NCBI GenBank assembly: GCA_963921935.1
Contig: OY998181.1
Coordinates: forward strand, 136,547,423-136,611,422
DNA from: Galeruca laticollis
Taxonomy: Eukaryota > Arthropoda > Insecta > Coleoptera > Chrysomelidae
Direction of reading: 5' to 3'
Length of the DNA: 64,000 bases
A program made the translations under genes and the position numbers. The notes under the pieces are model-generated. The model saw only the letters and a list, made by a program, of their open reading frames with translations. It ran no database searches and was not told the origin of the DNA. Shown here piece by piece: positions 54,503 to 64,000 of this stretch; position 1 is the first letter of the stretch; each line of letters starts with the position of its first letter.

Positions 54503-55600
54503 ATGGTTAGAAATTTAAATATTCTTGCAGCCGCTGCATGTTATTAGTTGATATTCGCAACCGTGGTTCGAAATAAACTAAAAACAAGACGAAATAGAAG
54601 TGTCTGGACGAAAAAATGGTTAAATCGACATAATGAAGGAAAGGGATTACTTGATATGTTAAATAATGGGCTTTTTTATGAGGATTTAAAATCCTACCGA
54701 AATTTTTTGAGATTAAATGAAGATCAGTTTGCTGAAATTTTATCAGAAACTGAAAAAGACATAACCAAACAGGATACAGTTAGGAGAGAAAGTGTTCCTG
54801 CAAAATCTAAGTGTGTATTTATTACTTGCTTTGCTTTAAATTGGACCTCTGATGAGACAAATGAATTTTTCTTTTTTAGATTAGAAGTTACATTGCGATT
54901 TTTGGCCACTGGAGAAATATTCAAATCACTAATGTACCAGACTCGGATTCATGATTCAACAATATCTAGATTTATACCAGAGGTTTGCCAATCATTAGTG
55001 AAAAACTTAAAAGATTTATATCTAAATGTATATTGAATTCATTATACTTGGGAGTATTCGGTGATATCGGTTCTTTTACATGTCCGACAAACGACTGAAG
55101 AATGGGTAGATATTGCTAATGAATACAATCACTTGTGGCAATTTCCACAATGCTTAGGAGCACTTGATGGAAGACACATTAAGTTTAGAGCATCAGCCTC
55201 TCCCAGGTCTAGATGTATCCTTACCCTATGTCATTATTGCTGATGATGCATTTCCCCTTTTACCAAACTTAATGAAACCTTATCCACACAAGGATTTATC
55301 TATACGTACAAGAATCTTTAATTATAGATTATCATGTGCTCGTAGAGTGATTGAACATGCATTTGGAATGTTAGCTAACAGATTTTTACTAAATCCAATT
55401 AATTTAAATGCACAAAAAGTGGAATTAATTACCCTAACATGTGGGATTTTGGACAATTACTTGGTAACTATGAATGGGATATCTTATGCTGAATGAGCCA
55501 AAACCATTCAGGAACTACCTCATATTGGTCAACAAGAAGGGAACAGATCATCCACATGTTCTAGAAACATACGCAATGCATACCGAGATTTTCTAATTCT
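54503..55600 (+). pseudogene. HARBI1-like transposase, Harbinger copy 4, internally deleted
   Basis: ATG 54503 (MVRNLNILAAAACY) followed by an in-frame TAG at 54545-54547, then VVRNKLKTRRNRSVWTKKWL and SYRNFLRLNEDQFAEILSET. An intron (about 54813-54881) splits RRESVPAKS from LEVTLRFLATGEIFKSLMYQ. After a short gap come ANEYNHLWQFPQCLGALDGR (first Asp) HIKFRA, then a deletion that joins directly to PGLDVSLPYVIIADDAFPLL; the second Asp region is lost. ARRVIEHAFGMLANRF (Glu) follows, and the tail GNRSSTCSRNIRNAYRDFL ends near 55600. Confidence 0.85.
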
Positions 55601-56563
55601 CCAATAGGTAATGTACACTGGCAAGATGAAGCTGGAAATATCAAAATATTGCCATGAATTGTCGCTTCGTTGTGAACATTTTCCCAAACCTTGGTCAAGC
55701 CGAGTAGAGTGACCTGCGTTAAGTGAAGTAAAATTGTTGGAAAAGGGACTTGGAGTATTGATAGGATCGTTATCACATACTGTTGTTCCATATGTTGCCA
55801 TATAACTCCTTAAGTCTTCCTCCTCGTCAAACCTTACTGTATTCCGCTTATACTCGTACGTATTCCGAATGTGATTCTCGTCTGGATGATCGGGAAACGA
55901 ATATCTCACTCTTCCTGAATAAGCAGCTTCAGAGTTTCCCGGTCCCCTATTAAGGGTATAACAATGCTCAATATGACTCCGTGATGGTTGAGTAGTTCGT
56001 TCTTGACCTGTTAGTGAAGGATCGATTTGAGATACTTCCTCTTCGCCCACAACTTCGGGTAATAAGAGGTTAGGCGAGTCTATGATACTACCCTCTGCGT
56101 AAATGTTATTGTTCTCGAGTAGGTTATTGACTACCCCCTCGTTCCTCGTTTTGCTACACTCCGCTTGTTCTCTTAGAATGGACAACTGATCAAGGGCTTG
56201 CATACATGTACCCAAAAGATGAACTCTGCTATGCTCCTGTTCGGAGTTTCCTGGCGGAACTCTTCTTAAACGCGACTGTACATGAATCAATCTAGTCAGA
56301 ATTCGCTTATAATCGTTATCCGCATTTGAAAAATCAAATTTCTTGATGTCATTCTCTAAATCTAACAGCATCCTGTCACACATATCATATTCAATATGTG
56401 GTTTTAAGAAATCACAGTTAATAGTGGTATTCATCCCTTGTTTCTCTAACCGTAAAGCTCCTCTTAGGGTTGTCCTATTATTCTGAACCGTTCTTTGTAT
56501 TGGCAACGAATGAACCAATAATTCATGAGCGATTTCATCCCCTAATAATCTATGTACGTCCAT
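55529..56563 (-). pseudogene. gag-like N-terminal region of a gypsy-type LTR element
   Basis: ATG 56563, open for 344 codons: DVHRLLGDEIAHELLVHSLP, RTTLRGALRLEKQG, a helical region (FLKPHIEYDMCDRMLLDLEN, IHVQSRLRRVPPGNSEQEHS) and an acidic, Ser/Pro-rich hinge (RFDEEEDLRSYMATYGTT). I recognise the N-terminal pattern from Gag proteins of insect gypsy-type elements. The capsid and zinc knuckle do not follow; the last residues run antisense through the tail of Harbinger copy 4 and are probably not gag. A leader region lies upstream (56564-56800). Confidence 0.65.
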
Positions 56564-56900
56564 GTTAGTATTACTTATGAATAAGTGTCAATCAAAATAA
56601 TCAACTATATTAATTAATTAGTTATTAGTCAGAAACTAGCATTGATGTAGTCCCCCCTTCACTGAAGAGAAAAACTCCCCAAATAGCGCCTAATCAAACT
56701 CCAGCGCCTAGTCTGGTAAAAACCAAGTTTTTACACATAAAGATCCAGCCACCTCGAGTACCTTTGCAAATGAGGTATTTGTACTGAAATGGAAACTAAT
56801 TATAGAGAAATACCCTAAAAATCTAATATTTTGGCCTAAAATTATTTTGTATACTTATATACAATATTTACAAATTATATCCTAGACTATTATCAAGACC
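56564..56900. other. leader of the gag-like fragment, no gene
   Basis: Contains TAGGCGCTGGAG and TAGGCGCTATTTGG-like words on the minus strand (56660-56720), possibly a primer-binding region. No LTR was identified. Confidence 0.3.
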
Positions 56901-56904
56901 ATTT

Positions 56905-58104
56905 GAGGAGCGATCTGACAAAACGTGATAAATCCATCTCCGACAAAAAAGTAGTTAGGTATGATTTCTATTACATTTGAGTGTGATAAATCCATTGCCA
57001 TATTCCAATGTGTTCTAAACGCAATATATCCTATAGTAAAATGCATTTAAAAGTGACTGATTCAAACAAACCGACATAAATCCATGAATTGCTCTTAAAC
57101 AGAACAAACTGCATTAAATCCATAATGTAATCGAAATTTCTAAATTTGCAGGTAACTGTATATTTCTTGCAGTTTAATTTCTTACCGCTAGATTGCACAC
57201 TATGATTCCAATAATAGAAGTCTGTAACTTGGATAAACATTTGTCGAAGTTTTCTGCAATATAAATATGATAAATATGTCTTGCAGTTTTCTATATTAGT
57301 ACAATTTTCAGAGAAGTGGTTTGAATAGAGATATTACTCTCTTCTTTGTCTATGGTTGTTTATGGTTATACTATTTCTGTGGTGTTCGTAACGTCAATTT
57401 TGTCAATTTGGAATAAGCGGACTGCGGCTATTATTATTGTTTATATTTATTGTCCCTGTTGTGTTATAAAAGGCTACTTATAACGGAAATTAAAATGGAT
57501 CTTGTGAGTGTGGGTGACAAAGGCAAAAAAATTAGAAAACAAACTAAGCGTAATGCGAAGGAATTGTTGAAGAATAAAAGGTAGTTATCCATAAAATTAC
57601 TATAACTCAAACGTATAGGTTAGAGCATTGAAAACGGGTGTAAATTAATATATTATGATTTTCAGATATCAAGATCCCGATGTTGATTTAAAAAATTTCC
57701 AACGACCATGCAACCATAATAATAAAAGCACATACAAGTGCAATAATATTACATTGACCGATATCAAACGCAATAAACGTAAGATATACAGTACGAGTAA
57801 CAAAAGCGACCAAGAAATTCGGCTATGCCACTTAATGAGTTCTGTTACAGTCAGCAGACGAAGACCTGTCAAGGAAGCACCCAAAAAACGTGAAGTTAAC
57901 GTGAGTTATTTTTTAAAAAGTCTGCATCATAAGCATCCACTTAAAGGCTGCCACAGTTTTTTTGTAAAAGCTTTGGGTTTATTTGGCTATTATTTAATAT
58001 TTATATGTATATACTTTATCAACTGACACACGATGTAACAGTTTATTGCATTTATTTCATAACAATGAAAAGCGGATTTATCACGTTTTGTCAGATTGCT
58101 CCTC
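56905..58104 (+). mobile_element. DUF7869-like DNA transposon, deletion derivative
   Basis: 31-bp TIRs with one mismatch: 56905-56935 begins GAGGAGCGATCTGACAAAAC, and the reverse complement of 58074-58104 begins GAGGAGCAATCTGACAAAAC; both go on to GTGATAAATCC. ATTT flanks both sides (56901-56904, 58105-58108), a 4-bp duplication. Four ATAAATCCAT-type motifs follow the left TIR (56929, 56987, 57070, 57113). It carries the first exons of a gene related to 28308-31010 and then stops. Confidence 0.9.
57495..58026 (+). pseudogene. N-terminal exons of a DUF7869-like putative transposase
   Basis: Exon 1 57495-57580 reads MDLVSVGDKGKKIRKQTKRN AKELLKNK, GT donor; exon 2 starts 57666 in frame with YQDPDVDLKNFQRPCNHNNK. 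Next come TYKCNNITLTDIKRNKRKIY, RLCHLMSSVTVSRRRPVKEA and REVNVSYFLKSLHHKH, then CHSFFVKALG. The Cys cluster, conserved basic helix and YFL...C..FF motif match the corresponding part of the intact protein (DCTKCRFKC; LYFLKDSN; VCLKFFC). The reading frame then enters non-coding DNA, so the catalytic half was deleted. Confidence 0.75.
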
Positions 58105-58254
58105 ATTTGAATTTTTGTCATCTTAGACTATTAATGTACAATAATCCTACAAAAAACAGAAGTACAACCAACAACTAACCTTGGTTAACAAAAGAAACGG
58201 AAACAAAGCAACACTAGGTTATTTATAACAATTTGTACTTGTTATACTAGTTCA

Positions 58255-59877
58255 AGTTTTTTTTTGTATGTATCTATCAGAAAACCAGTTCGGCTTCCGT
58301 AAGAAAAAATCCACAATTCAGGCCGTAGAGAAAGCTGTCAACATAGCAAAGGAAAACGCAAGGAACAAGTGGGCCGCAGTAATCGCCCTCGACCTTAGGA
58401 ACGCCTTTAATTCAGCGTCTTGGGATAGAATATTGCATAAACTGGAAGAAAGAGGCGTGGCAAGTTACCTACTAGAAATCGTCGATTCCTACCTAGAAGA
58501 CAGGTCATTGCAAATTGAGAAAGACTTATGCTTAGATATCACGGCTGCAGTTCCACAGGGCTCAGTACTCGGTCCTACCCTGTGGAACGTGCTATACGAT
58601 GATGTGCTGAACGAACATGTACCGATGGGAGTTAGTCTACTTGCATACGCAGACGACTTGGCAATAGTCATTACTGCTGCAGACAAAGAACAGTTGAACT
58701 GGAAAGGGAACGAAACGTTGCACCACATAGACTCCTGGATGAAGAAAAACGAGCTGGAGTTGGCTCCTCAGAAATCAGAAGCGGTCATTCTCAAAGGGCA
58801 CTGAGGGAAGGAAGAAATCAAATTTATATGTGGCGGAGCAGAAAAACCTCGCAAGAAGTGCCTGCTATACCTTGGGGTCACCCTGAGGGAAGGATTTAGT
58901 TTCAGTCAGCATATAAAGACTGCGGCCCAAAAGGCCGAGGAAAAGGTGGTAGCCCTTACTAGGCTTACGCCAAATATCAAGGGTCCTGGGTCAAAAAAGA
59001 GAGATATGCTATACAGCGTGGTGCAGTCCATTCTGCTATATGGCGCTCCCGTCTGACATGAATATATGAGGTTTAAGAAATATAGAGAACTACTCACTAG
59101 GGTACAACGAAGGATGCTCCTCAGAGTCATCAGCGCATACCGTACAGCCTCTGCTAAAGCGGTACAAGTGGTGTCTGGTGTAATACCAATCCACCTCCTA
59201 GGTAGGAGAGGTGGAGGCTATATAGGAGAATGGATGGAAATATCACACAGCCCAAGAGGGAAGAAAGAACAATAACCCTGAATAAGTGGCAAGAGCTCTG
59301 GGATGACACCGTAGACGAGGCACAATGGACCAAGTTTCTGATCCCAAACTTGGGTGACTGGATAGACTGCAAGAACAGGCAGGTAGACTATTTCTTTTCA
59401 CAAGTACTCACAGGACACGAGTGCTTCAGAGTGTATATTGAGAGGATAGGATAAACAGAAACAGACGAATCGCAAACGAATGCAAAATCGTGGACACCGT
59501 GGACCATATTATTTTTGATTGCGAAAGATGGCTTACAGAAAGGGAACAACTGTATGTGACCATAGGCACACACCTCACGGCAGTTAACTTGGCGCAAACT
59601 ATGATGGCAGACAGCAGGAAATGGAAAGCAATTCAACATTTCATAGCCACGATACTGAAACAGAAGGAAATCGAAGAAAGACAACAGGATAGAGGATAGT
59701 ATGTATTAGACCACTCATCAACCTGACGTTATGCGAAGAGCAATACCAGGTTTTGATGGGGTAAAGAGGGAAGTTTAGTGGGTAGTCTAGGGTCATCTTC
59801 CTTAGAGGCCTACACTGCCAGGGAAAGGAAGAACGAGTACCTGTGCGAGCATGAGCGTCCTTCCCGTCAAAAAAAAG
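58255..59877 (+). pseudogene. R1-type non-LTR retrotransposon, 5'-truncated, with polyA
   Basis: RT domain: SENQFGFRKKKSTIQAVEKA, AAVIALDLRNAFNSASWDRI, TAAVPQGSVLGPTLWNVLYD and LLAYADDLAIVITAADKEQL (intact YADD), then LELAPQKSEAVIL. TGA at 58802 and later shifts interrupt the thumb region (LTRVQRRMLLRVISAYRTAS near 59090). The C-terminus has GHECFRVYIERIG, VDTVDHIIFDCERWLTEREQ and SRKWKAIQHFIATILKQKEI, a CCHC-like end typical of R1-group elements, stopping at 59697-59699. A 3' untranslated part ends in eight A residues at 59870-59877. More GC-rich than its neighbours. Confidence 0.85.
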
Positions 59878-59879
59878 TA

Positions 59880-60610
59880 TAATCCCCCTTGAGTCCTGAA
59901 TTTAAGTAGACTTCCAACCATAATCCCTCTGCAGGATGATTTGAATATATCAATTTCGTTTACGGAAGTTCACACTCTTTGCTTTCTACAAATTCTCTTT
60001 TAAAATCTACCAAATGGGTTCAAAGGGAACGGTTCTTCGAGCAACTTAGAAATCCGATTCGACGCAAAACCAACCAATCCAATTAGACTAATTACCACTG
60101 GTACCGGTTTAAACGACAGAAATCCCTGATAAGAATATCTATTTAACTTAACAATCGTTTCAAATTGGAACCTACATATCACAATATATACAAAACTCGA
60201 CAGTAGAGGTGCCCATATCCTAAAGTTATTTTAGGACCGTTACAAACTCTCATATTCTTAAGGTCTGGTTTAGTGCCATTCCATAATTCGGCTCGTGTGA
60301 CGTTATTGTCATTGGTATGACTTGGATTGCGATTAAATACATAGGCAGCTACCAGAACAGCTTCGTTCCAGAAATGTTTAGGCATATTAGCATCTTGAAT
60401 TAATGTTCTATCTTCATCTATCAGATTTCTAATGAATCTCTCTGCCTTTCCATTATGTTCTGGGGTGTATGGTATTGTGTAGGCTATAAATGTACCATAC
60501 TCCTTACAAAATGCCTTAATACTTCCTGAAATATATTCCCCCTCATTATCGCAACGTAATACAGATATTTTTAAGTTGAATTTTTTATAACAAGATTAAC
60601 ATATTCTGTG
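59880..60610 (-). pseudogene. Ty1/copia integrase fragment
   Basis: Minus strand from 60610: LRCDNEGEYISGSIKAFCKE (with frame change), YTIPYTPEHNGKAERFIRNL and DANMPKHFWNEAVLVAAYVF, then RNPSHTNDNNVTRAELWNGT KPDLKN. These are the catalytic Asp and Glu motifs (DNEGEY; PEHNGKAER) and the downstream ELW-GxKPDLK block of copia integrases. Sequence below 60180 is not recognisable. No LTR is visible. Confidence 0.8.
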
Positions 60611-60679
60611 AATCATCGATACACCTTTTTTTAGTCAAGAGGGGTTAGTGTTCGGGTTCCCTAATGGTTGTCGCTCAGC

Positions 60680-63300
60680 CATTAATTAGGCTTATTGTGC
60701 ACCCCCATTCGCAGATATTAAGCAGAGGCCCATCCTAATTTCTTGGCGAACAGTGAGATTCGTCGGACTATACTTTCCTGCAGTCCCTCCTGATTTGTAT
60801 CTAGGATGATATCTAAACAGGAGGCTCTCCTTCTTCACAAGGCAGGACAATCGATGATAACGTGCCTTGCGGTTTCCTCTACCTATCCACACATCCTGCA
60901 ATGGGGGTTTGTTGCGCCAATCCCCATCTTCGCTAGTTGTGCATTCAATAGCCAGTGGCCAGTTAGGAATCCTACCACTTTTCGCTGTTCTTTCCTGTCC
61001 AGTCTAAGAGCATCTGCTGCATTGGAACTCGATGGTCATTTGGGCATTCTTTTGTAATGAGCGTGTCCCGCAACTCTGTTCTAGCGCTTTTGGTGTTCAT
61101 GCACACCCAGTTGAAGATACGTTTTTCGTACGACGCCATATGAAACGCCGTATGCTGGTTCTGGTCCCATGAGAGAGATCAGCTCCTTTCGTGGCACACT
61201 TATCAGCTCCCTCATTTCCAGCTCCCCTGTATGGCTTGGCACCCAAGTGAGAATTACTCTATTGGCTTTTGCCAAGGTTTTCCAGGTATTATGACAGACC
61301 CACACTATCTTCGACTTATAGCTGTGGCTTGCTAAGGCCATAAGAGCCGCCCGTCTGTCCGTGTTCACGTAGATGGCCTCTTTGTTTTATTTCCTGTCTA
61401 TGCATGTTCTGCCGCATTCGGTTAGTGCAGCTATTTCTGTTTGAAATACGGTCGGCAGATTACCAAGGCAAACGCTTATGCTTTGCCCGAGTCTGACGCC
61501 GTAGACGCCTTCTCCTGTACCCGTTGGGGCCTTTGACCCGTCGGTGTACCAGGTGATACTGTTCAACATATGTTGAGGTTCTCCCACTCGGATCTGCCAC
61601 TCAAGTTAACGCGATATGGTATCTCAGTTTCCACGACCTTGGGTATTCTGTCAGGTGGCATTTCAAGAATGTCGCACCTCATGGTATCGTGTATTTTTAT
61701 ATGTTTCATTCCAGTTGCCATTACACTGCATTCTATTTGCAGCCCATTTAGCCTCCCCCTGTATGTATAGATCTATTGGTGGGATGTTTAGCAGTATTTC
61801 CAATGCTGCGGTTGGAGTGCCTTTCATGGTGCCTGTACTGCTCAGACACGTAGCTCGCTGCACTTTAGAAATCATTTTAGCGACTGTGCTGGACTTTAGG
61901 CCACCACACAATTGTACCATACACCATCATTGGTCTGATTATTCTTGTGTACAACCAGTTTACCATTGACGGAGTTAGATCCCAGGTGCACCCAATTGCT
62001 CATCTCATCGTTATTAGCGTGATCTGAGAACGGCTGGTGATGCTCGCTAGATGGTTGTTCCAGGTTAGCTTGTCATCTAACCGGATTCCTAGGTATTTTT
62101 CTTCCCTGGCAACCTTTATTTGATTGCCGAAAAGTTTTGGCACACTAGTGATCTCCACAATTCGCTGTTTTGTGAATGGTACCATGATGGTTTTCCAGGG
62201 ATTGACAGACAATCCTTCCGTATCACACCATCTCTCCACTACGGACAGTGCCCTCTGCATTAGTTCCAGGCAGATGCCCAAGTGTTTTCCCCGTATTAGA
62301 ATAACAATGTCGTCCGCATATCCTTGAGCAACAAGGAGGTCGTCGACTACCAGACTCCACAGCTTTGGTGACAGAACACCGAGCTGTGTTCACCTCTCTT
62401 GTGACACCACACAGGGATGCTTGTGGTCTCCTGCTGCTTAGCATGTTCTCTATCCATCGAGCGATTGTGCTGTATGTGCCCCTGGATTCGAGCTTTGACA
62501 CTATTGAGCGAGTACTCGTGTTGTCAAATGCTCCTTCGATATCCAGGAACACAGCCAGTGCAACTTCTTTGTGAGTAATGGCTTGCTCTGTCTTACCCAC
62601 TAAGCTATGCAAGGCTGTTTCGCAAGATTTACCATTTTGGTAGGCATATTAGTTAGTGTGTAGCGGCTTGTTACTTAGCACTGTGACCCTTAGATACCTA
62701 TCGAACATCGTCTCTATTGTCTTGAGAAGAAATAATAAGAGATCTATCGGGCGATGAGCCTTTGAAGTATCGTACGAGGGTCTTCCAGGTTTTGGTATAA
62801 ATACCCCCTTGGAAATTTACCAAACCGTAGGTATAACTCCTGAGGCTAAGCTTAGTCTAAACAGACTCGCAAGTCTTGGAGTTATTATATCGTCGCTTTT
62901 TTGGAGTAGTACTCGGAAGATTCCATCCATTTCAGGCGCCTTCAAGGGATTAAAGGATTGGATAGCCCATGTCACAGACCCGTATGTGACTATGGACTTT
63001 GTACAAGTCCAGTTATCACGAGTTGCCAGACTATGGGGAACTTGTCGTTCTTCTCTGGATTCGCTTGTTGCTTCGACTTGTATGTCGGTGGATCCCGGGA
63101 AGTGCGTAACTGTGCAGTACTGCCAGTGTCTCCTCCCGGCCGTCCGTGTGTGAGCCGTCTTCTTCAAGTACGGTCTCTGGGACGTTGACTGGATTTTGAA
63201 CCATGACTCTGTGGAGTGTTGGGCAAAAAAGGAGAGGATGGAGAATCCCACCACACGCCCCTGGCTACCATCGCCAGCCTCACTAAAAAGGAAAGCTAGG
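60680..63300 (-). pseudogene. non-LTR retrotransposon with RT and RNase H (I/R1-like)
   Basis: Minus strand. 63254-62817 gives the pre-RT region (SFNPLKAPEMDGIFRVLLQK, LFRLSLASGVIPTVW). 62612-62223 gives ALAVFLDIEGAFDNTSTRSI (first Asp), then with a shift GCPQ-type and YADDIVIL sequence (near 62320). 62281-62000 gives LSVNPWKTIMVPFTKQRIVE and REEKYLGIRLDDKLTWNNHL. 61920-61663 is a connector (VQRATCLSSTGTMKGTPTAA LEILLNIPP). RNase H follows at 61587-61081 (SITWYTDGSKAPTGTGEGVY, TEIAALTECG, ILTWVPSHTG). A Cys-containing tail lies at 60901-60692. Many shifts, domain order complete from RT to RNase H. Confidence 0.85.
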
Positions 63301-63640
63301 TACGGAGTAAGCTACATTCTTTATTTCCTGTACAATTATTGTTATGTGTGAAGGGAGGCCAACTTGAAGTCACGCTTCAACGGAACACGTTGAAATTTTA
63401 CCCCCGTATGCTGCTGTTCAGATACGACCATGTCGTGCATGCCCAACTGAAATCATAACTGGCTTAATTTTAACATTATAGTTAGACTACTTTTACCCAA
63501 TTGTTTATTTAAATAATTCCCACTAAAATAAAACTTAAGACATTATCCAAGTTATACTAATATACTATTGTTATATTCAACTATCTTCTAATTACCTAAT
63601 TACTCTGGCTTCCCAAGTTAAGGGAACTCGCAAGGTTCAA
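63300..63640. other. no gene recognised
   Basis: Sequence between two non-LTR pieces on the minus strand. It probably contains the 3' untranslated part of the element to its right. No LTR or TIR pair found. Confidence 0.35.
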
Positions 63641-64000
63641 ACGCCGACAGTGAGTTCAAGTTGACCTATAGTTTTCTGAACAGGGCTTCTGGATAATGCG
63701 GCTACATGTCGTCCACCTGGATTCGGGCTGTTCTTCGTTCTTCCGAAAAGGCTTCGCAGTAGAAGATCCGATCTGTCGGTGAAGCTTCTACCTCGCACAT
63801 TAGGCAAGTAGGGCTGTTCGACTTGCCTATCCGATACATATTGTTACCATGACCAGATAGTACCTGGATTACCTCCCTCTTTAGGATTTCCGTCTGCGAT
63901 TCAAACCACGGTTGTACATCAGGGATTAATGTATGTAGGTGCCTGCCTTTATTTGAATTATCCCATTCTGATTGCCATGTTGTGACAATAATTTGCTGCG
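63640..64000 (-). pseudogene. R1/I-type non-LTR 3' end, continuing past the window
   Basis: Minus strand: VQPWFESQTEILKREVIQVL SGHGNNMYRIGKSNSPTCLM CEVEASPTDRIFYCEAFRKN, interrupted by stops and shifts. SGHG...YRIGK...P.C..C...D.I.YC.AF is the CCHC-like end of R1/I-group ORF2 proteins. It is a different copy from the one at 60680-63300 and runs off the window. Confidence 0.65.

Noticed and set aside
59999..60182. Minus-strand frame below the copia integrase as a continuing pol domain.
   Set aside because: It has none of the copia RT motifs and cannot be supported.

Overview
This looks like 64 kb of insect (arthropod) nuclear DNA made almost wholly of transposable elements. The evidence is AT-rich sequence, spliceosomal GT-AG introns inside transposase genes, and a repertoire typical of insect genomes: Harbinger, hAT, Mutator-like (MULE), pogo, Tc1-like, P, piggyBac and Crypton elements, an unclassified DUF7869-like group, Jockey/R1/I-type non-LTR elements, and gypsy and copia remnants. 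I see no bacterial operons, tRNA, rRNA or CRISPR, and no convincing complete host gene. The best host-like traces are one candidate terminal exon at 32.24 kb, a pair of C2H2 zinc-finger exons at 36.3-36.6 kb and a THAP gene at 23.5-24.5 kb; all three could also belong to mobile elements. The species cannot be named from the sequence.

Layout. 0-2.9 kb: Harbinger with a transposase and an antisense MADF-BESS gene whose exons interleave. 3.4-5.0 kb: decayed Jockey-type element. 5.42-7.98 kb: hAT with an 8-bp target duplication, TIRs and a 32-bp tandem array. 8.4-11.8 kb: nearly full non-LTR element (ORF1 and ORF2). 12.11-13.75 kb: MULE copy 1. 14.0-16.4 kb: second Harbinger with a Myb/SANT-like partner. 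17.33-23.47 kb: pogo copy 1 containing a Tc1-like element (17.38-21.59 kb) that itself contains an intact MULE (19.32-21.29 kb). 24.76-31.66 kb: hAT containing a foldback element and an intact DUF7869-like DNA transposon (27.94-31.37 kb). 32-36.6 kb: small relics, an RT relic split by a foldback element, a gypsy/env-type 3' end and C2H2 exons. 36.9-41.9 kb: two abutting P-like elements, one split by pogo copy 2 (37.96-40.67 kb). 42-49.6 kb: integrase-family, piggyBac, pogo, Crypton and Harbinger relics. 49.9-52.7 kb: nearly full P-like gene. 53-56.6 kb: gypsy, Tc1, Harbinger and gag relics. 56.9-58.1 kb: a second DUF7869-like element with 31-bp TIRs. 58.3-64 kb: R1-like, copia and I/R1-like non-LTR pieces.

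The strongest results are insertions whose ends can be read to the base: two hATs with perfect 8-bp duplications, two MULEs with 9-bp duplications, pogo and Tc1-like insertions at TA (one with an empty site in the paralogous pogo, one whose removal restores the P reading frame), and two DUF7869-like elements with TIRs. About 25 of about 34 recognisable fragments are coded on the minus strand. A plus-strand transcript would therefore be antisense to most of them, as in a unistrand piRNA cluster; this is inference and needs small-RNA data.
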